Below, one piece after another: positions 41,069 through 50,169 of a DNA stretch of 64,000 nt (positions are counted from its first letter, which is position 1; each line of letters opens with the position of its first letter). The notes under the pieces are model-generated. The model saw nothing but the letters and a program-made list of their open reading frames with translations. It had not been told where the DNA came from and ran no database searches. A program made the position numbers and the translations under genes. Source of the DNA: Paenibacillus wynnii (lineage in GTDB: Bacteria; Bacillota; Bacilli; Paenibacillales; Paenibacillaceae). Location of the stretch: NCBI RefSeq assembly GCF_030812855.1, contig NZ_JAUSTK010000011.1, forward strand, positions 62,001 to 126,000. Direction: 5' to 3'.

Positions 41069-41956
41069 TTAGTGGGCTTGGCGTTTCTTAAGTAAGCTAG
41101 CTGGAGATATTTTTCCTAAGAGCTCGGATGCAAGTATACCAAGCAACACCAGACAGGCGCCGGCGTATCCCTGCAAGGAGAGTTGTTCCCCAACAAACCA
41201 ATATCCAAAAAAAGCTGCGAATACCGGCTCTAAAGAAAAGATTAGACCCGTACGTGTGGGTGTTGTGTATTTTTGAGCTATTGGTTGCAGGATAAACCCG
41301 AAAGCGCTGCAGATGATGCCAAGTGCGAGAATCGAAATCCAGCCCGGAATCGTAGAGGGCAGTGCAGGAGATTCAAATATGACAGACAGGATAAAAGCAT
41401 AACCTCCGACAAAACCGAGCTGCAAAATGCCGAGACAAAGTGTATCACAATGTTTAACTGCTTTTCCGGTGACCATTATTTGTACCGCGTAGAAAAGAGC
41501 TGCTAATAAACAAAGCAAATCTCCAGGTTGTATGTGGAGTGTAGAAGTAAGTGTGAGAAGCCCGATTCCACTAATAGCTAGAAAGGAACCAAAAATTTGT
41601 TGAGGTTGGACCTTTTTCTTAAAAACCAGAACTTCAAACATGGGGACAAAAACAACAGTCAAAGCTACAAGGAACCCGGCATTCGATGTTGTCGTTGTTT
41701 TAAGACCAAATGTGATACAACTAAACACTCCAAGCAGTAGAAATCCAAGAACAACACCGTATTTAATTGTTCGAAAATTCACTTGCCTCAGACGTTTGTG
41801 GAAAAGAAAAATGGCTAATAAAAATGCTAGCCCGAAACGGAGTGCGATGAGATTGAATTCTCCCAGCGTATTCAACCCCATTTTCATAAATAGATAGGAA
41901 GAGCCCCAAAACATAGTTACCAATACAAGCAGAAGTTCAGCCTTACGCACTTTCAT
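41069..41956 (-). CDS. EamA-family (DMT) transporter
   Basis: 295 residues from the ATG with AAGGATGATCATG upstream; six more codons are open. Ten helices are arranged as two EamA repeats. The first repeat starts VTMFWGSSYLFMKMGLNTLGEFNLIALRFGLAFLLA (typical WGSxF/Y and RF motifs). The second includes LLCLLAALFYAVQIMVTGKAVKH and ends with TGLIFSLEPVFAAFFGYWFVGEQLSLQGYAGACLVLLGI. Such transporters export amino acids or metabolites. It is divergent from a LysR regulator across about 130 bases. Confidence 0.92.
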   Translation of the reverse strand: MKVRKAELLLVLVTMFWGSSYLFMKMGLNTLGEFNLIALRFGLAFLLAIFLFHKRLRQVNFRTIKYGVVLGFLLLGVFSCITFGLKTTTTSNAGFLVALTVVFVPMFEVLVFKKKVQPQQIFGSFLAISGIGLLTLTSTLHIQPGDLLCLLAALFYAVQIMVTGKAVKHCDTLCLGILQLGFVGGYAFILSVIFESPALPSTIPGWISILALGIICSAFGFILQPIAQKYTTPTRTGLIFSLEPVFAAFFGYWFVGEQLSLQGYAGACLVLLGILASELLGKISPASLLKKRQAH

Positions 41957-42092
41957 CACATGATCATCCTTCATCCATTAAGCTAAATATAGTATAATAC
42001 GCTCTGTTACATAAATTAACTGAATGTTTCTCATGAGATAAATGAGTAATTGTAATGTATTAGACCGACCGTAGATGGAGGGAGAAAGTTTA

Positions 42093-42968
42093 ATGAGCAT
42101 AACCAAATTCGAAGTATTTGCAAAAGTGGTGGAACTGGGTAGCCTCACTAAAGCAGCAGATGCTCTGGGATTTACTCAGTCCGGTATCAGCCACATCATT
42201 AGTAGTCTTGAGAACCAATTCGGGTTTCCCTTATTAATCCGCAGTCGTTCGGGAATTAAATTAACGGTGAATGGTGAACAGCTGCTGCAACCCGTGCGCG
42301 AAATTTTAAAGTGGAATGAACAATTAAAGCAGGAGGTTGCTCATATTCATGGGTTAGAGGTTGGAACGATTACTATCGGGACATTTACGAGCGTATCCGT
42401 TCATTGGCTCCCTGGCATGATTAAGCAATTTAGGATAGACTATCCACACATTGAATTCAAACTGATGGAAGGCGGTTATCTGGAAATTGAGCAGTGGATG
42501 GAGGCTGGAGTCATCGACTGTGGGTTTATATCGCTGCCTACACGTGACAATTTTGAAGGTTTTCCTCTTAAGAAAGACCGTATCCTAGGAATTGTATCGA
42601 ACGATCATCCGCTTAGCAAACAACCTATCCTTTCCTTCTCACAGATTGCCAATGAAGATTTTATTATTCAAAAAGACGGATCTGACTATGATGTTAAACG
42701 AGTATTGGGGAAGGCGGGAATTACACCTAACGTTAAGTTCTCGGCAGGCGATGATTATGCGATTATTGCGATGGTGGAGAAAGGATTGGGTATCAGCATT
42801 TTGCCGGAACTGGTGCTAAAAGGTCACAAAAATAACGTTACCATGTTGGAATTGGAGGAGCGCAGCTTTCGATCGTTGGGAATTGCAGTTACCTCTATGA
42901 AATATGCCTCTCCAGCAACGAAGAGGTTTGTGAAATATGTACAATCATGGGTGGAGAAAAACTCTTAA
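42093..42968 (+). CDS. LysR-family transcriptional regulator
   Basis: 291 residues from ATG 42093, with ATGGAGGGAGAAAG upstream. The N-terminal helix-turn-helix is MSITKFEVFAKVVELGSLTKAADALGFTQSGISHIISSLENQFGFPLLIRSRSGIKLT. The effector domain starts with IGTFTSVSVHWLPGMIKQFRIDYPHIEFKL and includes VEKGLGISILPELVL. It is divergent from the EamA gene, so that exporter is the likely target, with the ligand probably the exported compound. Confidence 0.93.
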   Translation: MSITKFEVFAKVVELGSLTKAADALGFTQSGISHIISSLENQFGFPLLIRSRSGIKLTVNGEQLLQPVREILKWNEQLKQEVAHIHGLEVGTITIGTFTSVSVHWLPGMIKQFRIDYPHIEFKLMEGGYLEIEQWMEAGVIDCGFISLPTRDNFEGFPLKKDRILGIVSNDHPLSKQPILSFSQIANEDFIIQKDGSDYDVKRVLGKAGITPNVKFSAGDDYAIIAMVEKGLGISILPELVLKGHKNNVTMLELEERSFRSLGIAVTSMKYASPATKRFVKYVQSWVEKNS

Positions 42969-43057
42969 TTATAACCCCGTTTGAGCTTAGCATTAAGGTG
43001 AAAAATTCCATTAAAATCGTAAGAAGGGGATTGACTATAATCTCCCTTCATGAGAGA

Positions 43058-43073
43058 ATGTACGCGTGTACAT
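43058..43073. promoter_or_regulatory. LacI-type operator at the lacI-like promoter
   Basis: ATGTAC-gcgt-GTACAT is an inverted repeat with perfect 6-bp arms, 15 bases before the LacI-family start. A TTGACT (43031-43036) lies upstream with a weak GAGAAT -10 (43054-43059), so the palindrome covers the end of the -10 and the start point. This suggests auto-regulation. No second copy was found elsewhere in the cluster. Confidence 0.6.
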
Positions 43074-43087
43074 TGATAGGAAGGATG

Positions 43088-44125
43088 ATGGTTATCGCCA
43101 GCCGTAAAGAAGTTGCAGAGCTAGCCGGAGTGTCTGAAGCTACGGTTTCCCGGGTGATGAATAACGTCGGCCCTCTAAAGGACGAGACGAAGCAAAAGGT
43201 GCTTGCAGCAGCCAAAGAACTAGGCTACATCCCAAACTCCCTTGCACGCAGCTTTGCTCGCAAAAGAAGTGGAAACCTCGGTGTAGTCATGCCGTATTTG
43301 CCCAAAGCTCGACTGTTCTCAGCCTATTATTTCTCAGAGATCTTAAGTGGAATCGGCAGTAAGGCAAGAGAGGAAGGCTACGACTTGCTTATGCTTTTCC
43401 GAGATCCAGATGGAGCACTGGATTATGCGGGATGTTTTGGGATGCGGAAGATTGATGGTTGTATTATTCTGGGGGCAAAGGATGAACCTGAGGAATTGCA
43501 AGCTCTTCGTCAATTAAGAGAGGAAGGTCACCCCTTCTGTCTAATTAATCAGCATTTTGAGGGAGAGAACTTCATCGAGGTTGATGCTGATCACGAAGTT
43601 GGCAGTTGGCAGGCGGTCAAGCATTTAGCCCAGCAGGGTTTTCGAAGAATTGCCTTTCTGAATGGTCCATCGGAATACTCCAATAGTAGAGATCGAATGA
43701 GAGGTTATGTACGAGCGTTGGAGGAAGAAGGACTGCACTCAGATCCCTCCTTACAGTTCAAGGGCAATTTTAGTCGACGAAGCGGAATACAGGCGGCTGC
43801 AGAAATGGCTCCTGTACTTGATCGAATTGACGCGATCTTTGCAGCCAATGACCGGATGGCCATTGGTTTGCAGCAAGGCTTCAGAGAACAAGGAATACCG
43901 GCAGATCGGATTCCTGCTATCGTAGGATATGATGACTCAGATGCAGCGGAGCTTACAATGCCTGCCTTGAGCAGTGTGCGTGTTCCTTTTTATCAGTTGG
44001 GTGAAATTGCTGCATCACGCGTTCTTCAGATGATGGAGGAAGGGACATCTAGAGAGATCTTGCATGAACCCACACAAATTAAACTTCCCACCGAGCTCGT
44101 CGTTCGTGCATCATCTTGTCCGTAG
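43088..44125 (+). CDS. LacI-family transcriptional regulator
   Basis: 345 residues; the start lies just after AGGAAGG, at 43085 or 43088. The helix-turn-helix is SRKEVAELAGVSEATVSRVMNNVGPLKDETKQKVLAAAKELGYIPNSLARSFARKRSGNLGVVMP, including the hinge helix. The periplasmic-binding-like domain has DGCIILGAKDE, GFRRIAFLNGPSEYSNSRDRMRGY, IDAIFAANDRMAIGLQQGFREQG and VGYDDSDAAELTMPALSSVRVP. It starts the sugar-modification cluster of Gfo/Idh/MocA and ThuA genes, which it probably represses. Confidence 0.95.
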   Translation: MVIASRKEVAELAGVSEATVSRVMNNVGPLKDETKQKVLAAAKELGYIPNSLARSFARKRSGNLGVVMPYLPKARLFSAYYFSEILSGIGSKAREEGYDLLMLFRDPDGALDYAGCFGMRKIDGCIILGAKDEPEELQALRQLREEGHPFCLINQHFEGENFIEVDADHEVGSWQAVKHLAQQGFRRIAFLNGPSEYSNSRDRMRGYVRALEEEGLHSDPSLQFKGNFSRRSGIQAAAEMAPVLDRIDAIFAANDRMAIGLQQGFREQGIPADRIPAIVGYDDSDAAELTMPALSSVRVPFYQLGEIAASRVLQMMEEGTSREILHEPTQIKLPTELVVRASSCP

Positions 44126-44185
44126 ACATTACAACATGCAGAAATGATTAACTTAACTTCGAAGAACGTTTAAGGAGGAGTATGG

Positions 44186-45346
44186 ATGAAAAAGCAACGT
44201 ATCGGAATGATCGGTTATAAATTTATGGGGAAGGCACATAGCAATGCTTATCGAAGCTTGCCTATGTTTTTTCCAAAGGCGCCTAAACTGGACATGGCGG
44301 TGATCTGTGGTCGAAATGAAGAAGCTGTAGGACAAGCGGCAGAACAGTTGGGCTGGTCTGAAAGTATGACGGAATGGAGAGATTTACTCGCTAGAGAAGA
44401 TATTGACGTGATTGATATAAATGCTCCAAGTGATGCACATAAAGAGATTACACTGGCAGCCGTGAAGGCTGGAAAACATATTTTCTGTGAAAAACCGTTA
44501 GCGCTTACATTGGCGGATTCTCGTGAGATGCTTCAGGCTGCAGAAGAAGCGGGGATTGCACACATGGTAGGCTTTAACTATCGTTTCTCTCCAGCGGTAA
44601 GACTGGCGAAAAAGCTGGTAGAGAGTGGACGACTCGGCAAAATCTATCACTTCAGAGCTTGTTTTCTGCAGGACTGGATTATTGACCCGGACTTCCCGCT
44701 TGTATGGAGATTGCAAAAGGAAATTGCAGGTTCAGGCTCACACGGTGATCTTGGAGCGCATCTGATAGATCTTGCGCATTTTCTCGTAGGTGATGTGAAG
44801 GAGGTTATCGGGATGAGCGAGACCTTCATTAAGGAACGCCCTATAGCGGCTGAGATGACTGGCTTAAGTGCTAAAGGAAGCAAAGACGGCCCTAGAGGCG
44901 AAGTCACAGTTGACGATGCTACACTCTTTCTTGCTCGTTTTGAAAATGGAGCTATGGGTAACTTTGAAGCTACACGGTTTGCAGCTGGGCACCGATCCAC
45001 CAATGCCTTTGAAATTAACGGAAGCCTGGGCAGTGTGAAATTTGATTTCGAACGTATGAATGAGCTTGAAGTATATTTCACTTCGGATGACGAAGATGTA
45101 CAGGGCTTCCGGCGAGTGCTGGCTACGGATCCGGCACATGCCTATGCAGAGGCTTGGTGGCCGCCTGGACATACCATTGGCTTTGAGCATACGTTTATTC
45201 ACGAAATGCTGGAGTTCTCCACAGCCATTGAAGAAGGCCGTTTGCCTGAGCCGAATTTTCGGGATGGGGTAAAATGTCAGGCTGTTCTTGAAGCTGTAGA
45301 GCGGTCAATTGATGAAAGACGTTGGGTGCAGCTTTCTGAAATGTAA
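44186..45346 (+). CDS. Gfo/Idh/MocA-family oxidoreductase (1)
   Basis: 386 residues; TTAAGGAGGAGTAT precedes the ATG. The Rossmann domain starts RIGMIGYKFMGKAHSNAYRS, with NAPSDAHKEITLAAVKAGKHIFCEKPLALT (the EKP motif, lysine catalytic). The C-terminal domain has SGSHGDLGAHLIDLAHFLVG with the catalytic Asp and His. Members oxidise or reduce sugar hydroxyls with NAD(P), often at C3 of glycosides. Neighbouring ThuA and further Gfo/Idh genes suggest a role in glycoside or polyol conversion. Confidence 0.94.
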   Translation: MKKQRIGMIGYKFMGKAHSNAYRSLPMFFPKAPKLDMAVICGRNEEAVGQAAEQLGWSESMTEWRDLLAREDIDVIDINAPSDAHKEITLAAVKAGKHIFCEKPLALTLADSREMLQAAEEAGIAHMVGFNYRFSPAVRLAKKLVESGRLGKIYHFRACFLQDWIIDPDFPLVWRLQKEIAGSGSHGDLGAHLIDLAHFLVGDVKEVIGMSETFIKERPIAAEMTGLSAKGSKDGPRGEVTVDDATLFLARFENGAMGNFEATRFAAGHRSTNAFEINGSLGSVKFDFERMNELEVYFTSDDEDVQGFRRVLATDPAHAYAEAWWPPGHTIGFEHTFIHEMLEFSTAIEEGRLPEPNFRDGVKCQAVLEAVERSIDERRWVQLSEM

Positions 45347-45387
45347 TTAATCATATATATAATTAACTATATAAAGGAGTTATTGTG

Positions 45388-46119
45388 ATGAAAAAAGCGT
45401 TGATTGTATGGGGTGGCTGGGACGGACATGACCCAAAACTGGTAGCAGATATCTTTGCAGGCATTCTACGTCAAGATGGCTTTGAAGTTGAGATTTCGAA
45501 TACCTTAGAGGCTTTTGACGATGCGGAAAAGCTGCTTGGTCTTGACCTCATCGTTCCGGTCTGGACGATGGGTGAGATAGATCAAGTACGGGTAGATAAC
45601 GTATCTGCAGCGGTTCAGAACGGAACTGGACTTGCGGGTTGTCACGGCGGGATGTGTGACTCCTTCCGTACGAATGTGGACTGGCAGTTTATGACCGGAG
45701 GTCAGTGGGTAGCCCACCCTGGAAATGATGGAGTGAAGTATACCGTAGAGATTAAAGGGAGCACTAGTCCGCTGGTTGAGGGGATTGAAGACTTTTCTCT
45801 TGCATCCGAGCAATACTATCTTCATGTAGATCCTGCTGTGGAAGTTCTGGCAACCACTCGTTTTCCTGTGGCGGAAGGTCCGCATGCACTGAATAAAGCT
45901 GTAGATATGCCAGTGATTTGGACGAAACGTTGGGGAGTAGGCCGTGTATATTACAACTCTCTAGGACACCAAGCTAATATAGTTGAAATCCCTCAGGTTA
46001 AGGAATTGATGCGCAGAGGTTTGCTTTGGGCTGCTGAGGGCAAAGGAAATGCCTTGCGAAACGTGAAGGATGCCGATAACTCGGGTCATGTCTACACCGG
46101 TATGGCTGACAGTCAATAG
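45388..46119 (+). CDS. ThuA-like domain protein (trehalose utilisation family)
   Basis: 243 residues from ATG 45388, with AAAGGAG upstream. KKALIVWGGWDGHDPKLVADIFAGILRQDGFEVEIS and NGTGLAGCHGGMCDSFRTNVDWQFMTGGQWVAHPGN are the ThuA class I glutamine-amidotransferase-like fold, with the GxHGG motif. ThuA works with the Gfo/Idh protein ThuB in Agrobacterium disaccharide metabolism through 3-keto sugars. Here it lies between two Gfo/Idh genes, the same association. Its precise reaction is not settled. Confidence 0.93.
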   Translation: MKKALIVWGGWDGHDPKLVADIFAGILRQDGFEVEISNTLEAFDDAEKLLGLDLIVPVWTMGEIDQVRVDNVSAAVQNGTGLAGCHGGMCDSFRTNVDWQFMTGGQWVAHPGNDGVKYTVEIKGSTSPLVEGIEDFSLASEQYYLHVDPAVEVLATTRFPVAEGPHALNKAVDMPVIWTKRWGVGRVYYNSLGHQANIVEIPQVKELMRRGLLWAAEGKGNALRNVKDADNSGHVYTGMADSQ

Positions 46120-46148
46120 AAAATCATGAAGGGACGGGACTACTTCTA

Positions 46149-47252
46149 ATGGAAAAGATTAAAATTGGAATCATAGGATGCGGTAAAATCAGCAGTATTT
46201 ATATGGAGAACTGCCAGAAGTTCGAAATACTGGATCTAGTAGCTTGTGCCGACATGGACCTTGCCAGAGCACAGGAGCAAGCAGATCAATACAGAATTCC
46301 CCAAGTTCTTACAACAGAAGAGCTGCTGAACGACCCGGACATCAAGATTGTGATCAATTTGACAATTCCTGCAGCTCATGCAGAGGTGACTTTGAAGGCA
46401 CTTCATTCCGGGAAGCATGTCTATGTAGAGAAGCCGCTTGCCGTTACTAAGGAGGAAGGTCAAAGCGTATTGAAATTGGCTAAGGAGAAGGGGTTATTGG
46501 TAGGGAGTGCACCAGAAACCTTCTTAGGAGCAGGAATTCAAACTGCATTAAAGCTCATTAATGAGGGGGGAATTGGGCGTCCAATAGCAGCCACTGCATT
46601 CATGATGGGACGAGGACATGAGCATTGGCACCCGGATCCAGAGTTTTATTATGCGGCAGGCGGGGGACCTATGTTCGATATGGGACCCTATTATTTAACA
46701 GCTCTAGTCCAGCTGCTCGGTCCGATTCAGACCATAGCGGGGATGACCGGAAAGGCTCTTACGGAACGAACGATTACAAGCGAGAAGAAATTTGGGCAAA
46801 AGATACCCGTAAATATTCCGACTCACATTGCCGGAACCCTCCAATTTGAGAACGGGGCGATTGGTACACTCATTACAAGCTTTGATGTCTTTGGTGGCAG
46901 CGACTTACCCTTTATCGAAATCTATGGTACGGAAGGCTCGATACAGGTCCCGGATCCGAATACCTTCGGTGGACCTGTGAAGGTTCGCCGCATGGGTGAT
47001 GCTGAATGGACCGAACAACCTTTACTTCCGGGATATGACCAGAATACCCGTGGAATTGGTCCTGCGGATATGGCCTATGCCATTCAGACGGGACGTCCGC
47101 ATCGCGCCAGTGCCGAGCTTGCTTACCATGTACTAGAGGCTATGTGGGCTTTTCATGAATCGTCTGATTCCCGTACTTATTATGAGATGAAGAGCACATG
47201 TGGCAGACCGGCAGCATTGCCAATAGAACTTGCACCATATACCTTGGACTAA
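46149..47252 (+). CDS. Gfo/Idh/MocA-family oxidoreductase (2)
   Basis: 367 residues. KIGIIGCGKISSIYMENCQKFEILDLVACADMD is the nucleotide-binding fold, and NLTIPAAHAEVTLKALHSGKHVYVEKPLAVT carries the EKP motif. In the C-terminal domain the catalytic stretch is GGPMFDMGPYYLTALVQLLG, with tyrosine where the first paralogue has histidine, as in the 1,5-anhydro-D-fructose reductase-like subgroup. It follows thuA by 29 bases, with ribosome site AAGGGACGGG. The substrate is unknown. Confidence 0.93.
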   Translation: MEKIKIGIIGCGKISSIYMENCQKFEILDLVACADMDLARAQEQADQYRIPQVLTTEELLNDPDIKIVINLTIPAAHAEVTLKALHSGKHVYVEKPLAVTKEEGQSVLKLAKEKGLLVGSAPETFLGAGIQTALKLINEGGIGRPIAATAFMMGRGHEHWHPDPEFYYAAGGGPMFDMGPYYLTALVQLLGPIQTIAGMTGKALTERTITSEKKFGQKIPVNIPTHIAGTLQFENGAIGTLITSFDVFGGSDLPFIEIYGTEGSIQVPDPNTFGGPVKVRRMGDAEWTEQPLLPGYDQNTRGIGPADMAYAIQTGRPHRASAELAYHVLEAMWAFHESSDSRTYYEMKSTCGRPAALPIELAPYTLD

Positions 47253-47288
47253 TATAGAACCTAACGCAACATATTACATCTAAACTCG

Positions 47289-47326
47289 TTGATATCATTA
47301 AAGGGTGAGTGGAGGTGTGATATCAA
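47289..47326 (+). promoter_or_regulatory. Hairpin enclosing the ribosome binding site
   Basis: TTGATATCA (47289-47297) and TGATATCAA (47318-47326) are a perfect 9-bp inverted repeat. The 20-base loop holds GTGGAGGTG, the only plausible ribosome site of the lipoprotein gene, and the TTG start follows directly. It could tune translation. Confidence 0.45.
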
Positions 47327-47327
47327 A

Positions 47328-48113
47328 TTGAATAATCCAAAATGGCTGTGGGTAGGATTAACTCTGGCTGTTCTTCTGTTAAATGGTTGTGGAGAAAAGC
47401 CTGAGGGGAAGGCAAATAGTACTACCTCTGCTACAGCAACAACGACTCCAGTGAAGACTAATCCTCTCGCGAATCCGGGAGAGATCAGAACTTTTTTATC
47501 CAATAAAGGGTTCCCAAATGGTGATATATATTTACAGGATGAAAAGGTTCATGTGAATATTGTTGGTTTAAATGAAGAAATCCAAGATGTCTTCGCAGAG
47601 CGTTATGTTGCCGACACTTATGTATTGCATAATGTAGAATACACGATTCATGAACTTGAAACATCTCAAAAGCTTTTGGAGGAGCATAATCTTTACCTCA
47701 AGCAAAATGTATACGGTTCTACAATCGATGTCATTGGGAACAGATTGGCTATTATAATGCCTGATAGTAGTGAAACTACGGCCAAACCGGAAATCGAGAA
47801 GCTGATAGATCCAAATATGCTGAGCTATAATATCGAAAAGTTAGGCCAACCGCATGTAGTTGGGGAGATTGTAGAAGTCGAAAGTATTGATAACCATCTA
47901 CGAATACTCATTCTAGAACCCGGGAAAGAAGAACCTACCTACTGGTTTTCATTCAACGACAGATCAGAATTGTACAATGAGGCAGAAAAAGAAATTCATT
48001 TCTCCGATTTAGAGAAGGGTCAGCAGGTCAAGCTGTGGAGTACAGGAACTGTTGAAGATTCACTACCTGCATTGGCAACTGTAAGAAGACTGGAACTAGA
48101 TTTACCTAAATAA
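47328..48113 (+). CDS. Lipoprotein of unknown function
   Basis: 261 residues from TTG 47328, which gives a canonical lipoprotein signal: MNNPKWLWVGLTLAVLLLNGC with acylated Cys near residue 21. The linker is rich in Thr, Ala and Ser. The mature domain contains a prominent beta-rich C-terminal part (GEIVEVESIDNHLRILILEPGKEEPTYWFSFND ... FSDLEKGQQVKLWSTGTVEDSLPALATVRRLEL) resembling the DUF3221-like/OB-fold domains of small Bacillus lipoproteins, but I am not certain. A strong terminator follows. Confidence 0.82.
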   Translation: MNNPKWLWVGLTLAVLLLNGCGEKPEGKANSTTSATATTTPVKTNPLANPGEIRTFLSNKGFPNGDIYLQDEKVHVNIVGLNEEIQDVFAERYVADTYVLHNVEYTIHELETSQKLLEEHNLYLKQNVYGSTIDVIGNRLAIIMPDSSETTAKPEIEKLIDPNMLSYNIEKLGQPHVVGEIVEVESIDNHLRILILEPGKEEPTYWFSFNDRSELYNEAEKEIHFSDLEKGQQVKLWSTGTVEDSLPALATVRRLELDLPK

Positions 48114-48116
48114 ACT

Positions 48117-48164
48117 AAATGACCACCTTAGTAGATGTTTTCTACGTTAGGTGGTCATTTTTTT
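48117..48164 (+). terminator. Rho-independent terminator
   Basis: AAATGACCACCTTA with the TAGGTGGTCATTT side and an inner GTAGA / TCTAC stem, followed by T7. Confidence 0.92.
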
Positions 48165-48220
48165 CTTACTCAGCATGCGGTGCCTATTTCAACTCAAAAT
48201 AGCCTACTTTCAATTATTTT

Positions 48221-49150
48221 CTATAAATTCGGCGAATCCAATACTACTTGTTTTCTAGCTAGTGATGGAGTTAGTCCTTTGTACTGTTTATATAATTTGG
48301 TAAAATAATTTGGATTGTCGCAACCTGCAAGGCCTGCTATTTCGGTTACGCTAAGATGTGTCTCCAGCAGCAACCGCTCAGCTTCATTCATACGGCATAC
48401 ATTTAAATAATCTACAAACGTTCGTCCAGTAAGCTTTTTGAAGGTTTTGCAGAAATGATAGGGGTTGAGATTCACTGATTTAGCGGCTTCTTCTATCGTT
48501 ATTTTATCAGCAAAATGCACTTCGAGATGCTCTAAAAGAGATTTAAAGCGTTCTCTGTTAATAGAGAGACGTTCCTTGGGCTTACCGGTTTGCTGCTTGG
48601 GGAGAAATGTTCGAGATAACAGAGTGAACAGCAGATGAAGCTGATTCTTAATGATAAGCTGATAGGCCGGACCTTTTTCTTGATATTCAGCGATGATACC
48701 GGCTAAGAGTGAATAATAAACGGACGAGGCTTGATTCTGCTCATTGGGTTTAACCGGGAACTGGAGGCGATTGTCCAAATAAGGCGCTACAAACTTATCG
48801 TGCTGCGGATCATGGGCCCAATCATTAAATAAAGAGCTGTGAATTACGAAGGAAACATAACGTATGTCCCCATCTCTTAAGCTGTAACCGACATGAAGTC
48901 CCCCGGAAGGGACAATCAAAACATCTCCCGGCTGTGCTTCATAAGGCTGGCTATCGATATGGAATACAGCGCTGCCTTGCTCCATAACAATAATCTCAAA
49001 ATGCTCATGCCAGTGTAAAAAAAGGATATTCTGATTAGCCTTTGTATCCATAGTTTTGTTAAAAAACAAGCGAAAAGGATATGTTTTTTCCTGTAATTGG
49101 GGATATTCCTTAAGTTCTCTTGGATAGGTCACCGGCTGCTCAACTCCCAC
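48221..49150 (-). CDS. AraC-family transcriptional regulator with cupin sensor
   Basis: 309 residues from a GTG start whose ribosome site is poor; a GTG six codons in is an alternative. The N-terminal cupin is LFLHWHEHFEIIVMEQGSAVFHIDSQPYEAQPGDVLIVPSGGLHVGYS. The C-terminal double helix-turn-helix has HFADKITIEEAAKSVNLNPYHFCKTFKKLTGRTFVDYLNVCRMNEAERLLLETHLSVTEIAGLAGCDNPNYFTKLYKQYKGLTPSLAR. It is divergent from the TIM-barrel and Gfo/Idh gene pair, which it probably activates in response to a sugar. Confidence 0.94.
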   Translation of the reverse strand: MGVEQPVTYPRELKEYPQLQEKTYPFRLFFNKTMDTKANQNILFLHWHEHFEIIVMEQGSAVFHIDSQPYEAQPGDVLIVPSGGLHVGYSLRDGDIRYVSFVIHSSLFNDWAHDPQHDKFVAPYLDNRLQFPVKPNEQNQASSVYYSLLAGIIAEYQEKGPAYQLIIKNQLHLLFTLLSRTFLPKQQTGKPKERLSINRERFKSLLEHLEVHFADKITIEEAAKSVNLNPYHFCKTFKKLTGRTFVDYLNVCRMNEAERLLLETHLSVTEIAGLAGCDNPNYFTKLYKQYKGLTPSLARKQVVLDSPNL

Positions 49151-49255
49151 AAGATTGTACTATTATTACACAAGATAATGAGAGAAATGTCTCAATATCA
49201 GCTATATACTAAGGTTGTTGAAGTAACTATAAACCAATATTGGAGTGGTATCAAG

Positions 49256-50143
49256 ATGACAGATTCATTGAAAATAGGTACATTGGTGGGCGGCGGTTCG
49301 GCTGTTAAGGTTATTCCTCAAATTGTTTCCCATGGCTTCGAATCGTTTAGCCTAACCTTTTGGCAAACCACAGGTGATACCGATCTTACGGAAACCGCGA
49401 AACGTGTACGTGAATTAGCGGATAAGCATAACTTTGTAATTTCAACGATTGGTATTTTCGGAAATCCCTTAACCAATACAGGTGATAATGCGGATACGGT
49501 GGCAAGCTGGGAACGGCTTATTGATCATGCCCATTTATTCGGGACAGATATAGTTTCAGGTTTTACGGGACGTTTGCCTGGCTGTTCCATAGACCAATCC
49601 ATACCTAAGTATGCAGAAGTATTCGGAGAGCTTTCGAAGAGAGCGGCTGATCGCGGTCTGCGTATTGCTTTTGAGAACTGTGCTATGGATGGTGATTGGT
49701 CCACCGGGGATTGGAATATTGCGCATAACCCAACGGCATGGGAAATGATGTTCAATGCTTTTCCTTCCGACAATGTGGGTCTGCAATGGGAACCATGTCA
49801 CCAGATGGTAGCTTTGATAGATCCCATCCCGCAGCTGCGTAAATGGATGGATAAAGTGTTCCATGTACATGGCAAAGACGCCACGATTGCTTGGGATATC
49901 GTTAAGGAATACGGAATTCACGGTCCGAAACCTTATGTATGGCATCGCACGCCGGGCTTCGGGGATACCAACTGGACAGACATCATCACCATTCTTCGCC
50001 AAGCCGGTTATAAAGGGACGATTGACATTGAAGGCTGGCATGATCCGGTGTATAGAGATGAGTTGGAGATGACAGGTCAGGTTCACGCTTTGAATTATTT
50101 GAAAAACTGTCGGGGCGGCAGCTTTGTGCCTAATCCGGTCTGA
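49256..50143 (+). CDS. TIM-barrel sugar isomerase/epimerase
   Basis: 295 residues from ATG 49256, with TTGGAGTGG upstream; the frame is open well beyond into the divergent regulator. The AP_endonuc_2/xylose isomerase-like barrel shows SHGFESFSLTFW, LRIAFENCAMDGDWSTGDWNIAHNPTAWEMMF, VGLQWEPCHQMVALIDPIPQLRKWMDKVFHVHGKDA and GTIDIEGWHDP, with metal-ligand residues E, D/H and E in the usual strands. Family members include IolE, IolI and 3-keto-glycoside lyases. The gene is followed 26 bases later by a Gfo/Idh gene, a common pairing. Confidence 0.92.
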   Translation: MTDSLKIGTLVGGGSAVKVIPQIVSHGFESFSLTFWQTTGDTDLTETAKRVRELADKHNFVISTIGIFGNPLTNTGDNADTVASWERLIDHAHLFGTDIVSGFTGRLPGCSIDQSIPKYAEVFGELSKRAADRGLRIAFENCAMDGDWSTGDWNIAHNPTAWEMMFNAFPSDNVGLQWEPCHQMVALIDPIPQLRKWMDKVFHVHGKDATIAWDIVKEYGIHGPKPYVWHRTPGFGDTNWTDIITILRQAGYKGTIDIEGWHDPVYRDELEMTGQVHALNYLKNCRGGSFVPNPV

Positions 50144-50169
50144 ACCGAAAGCGGGGAGTGAACAGGGAG

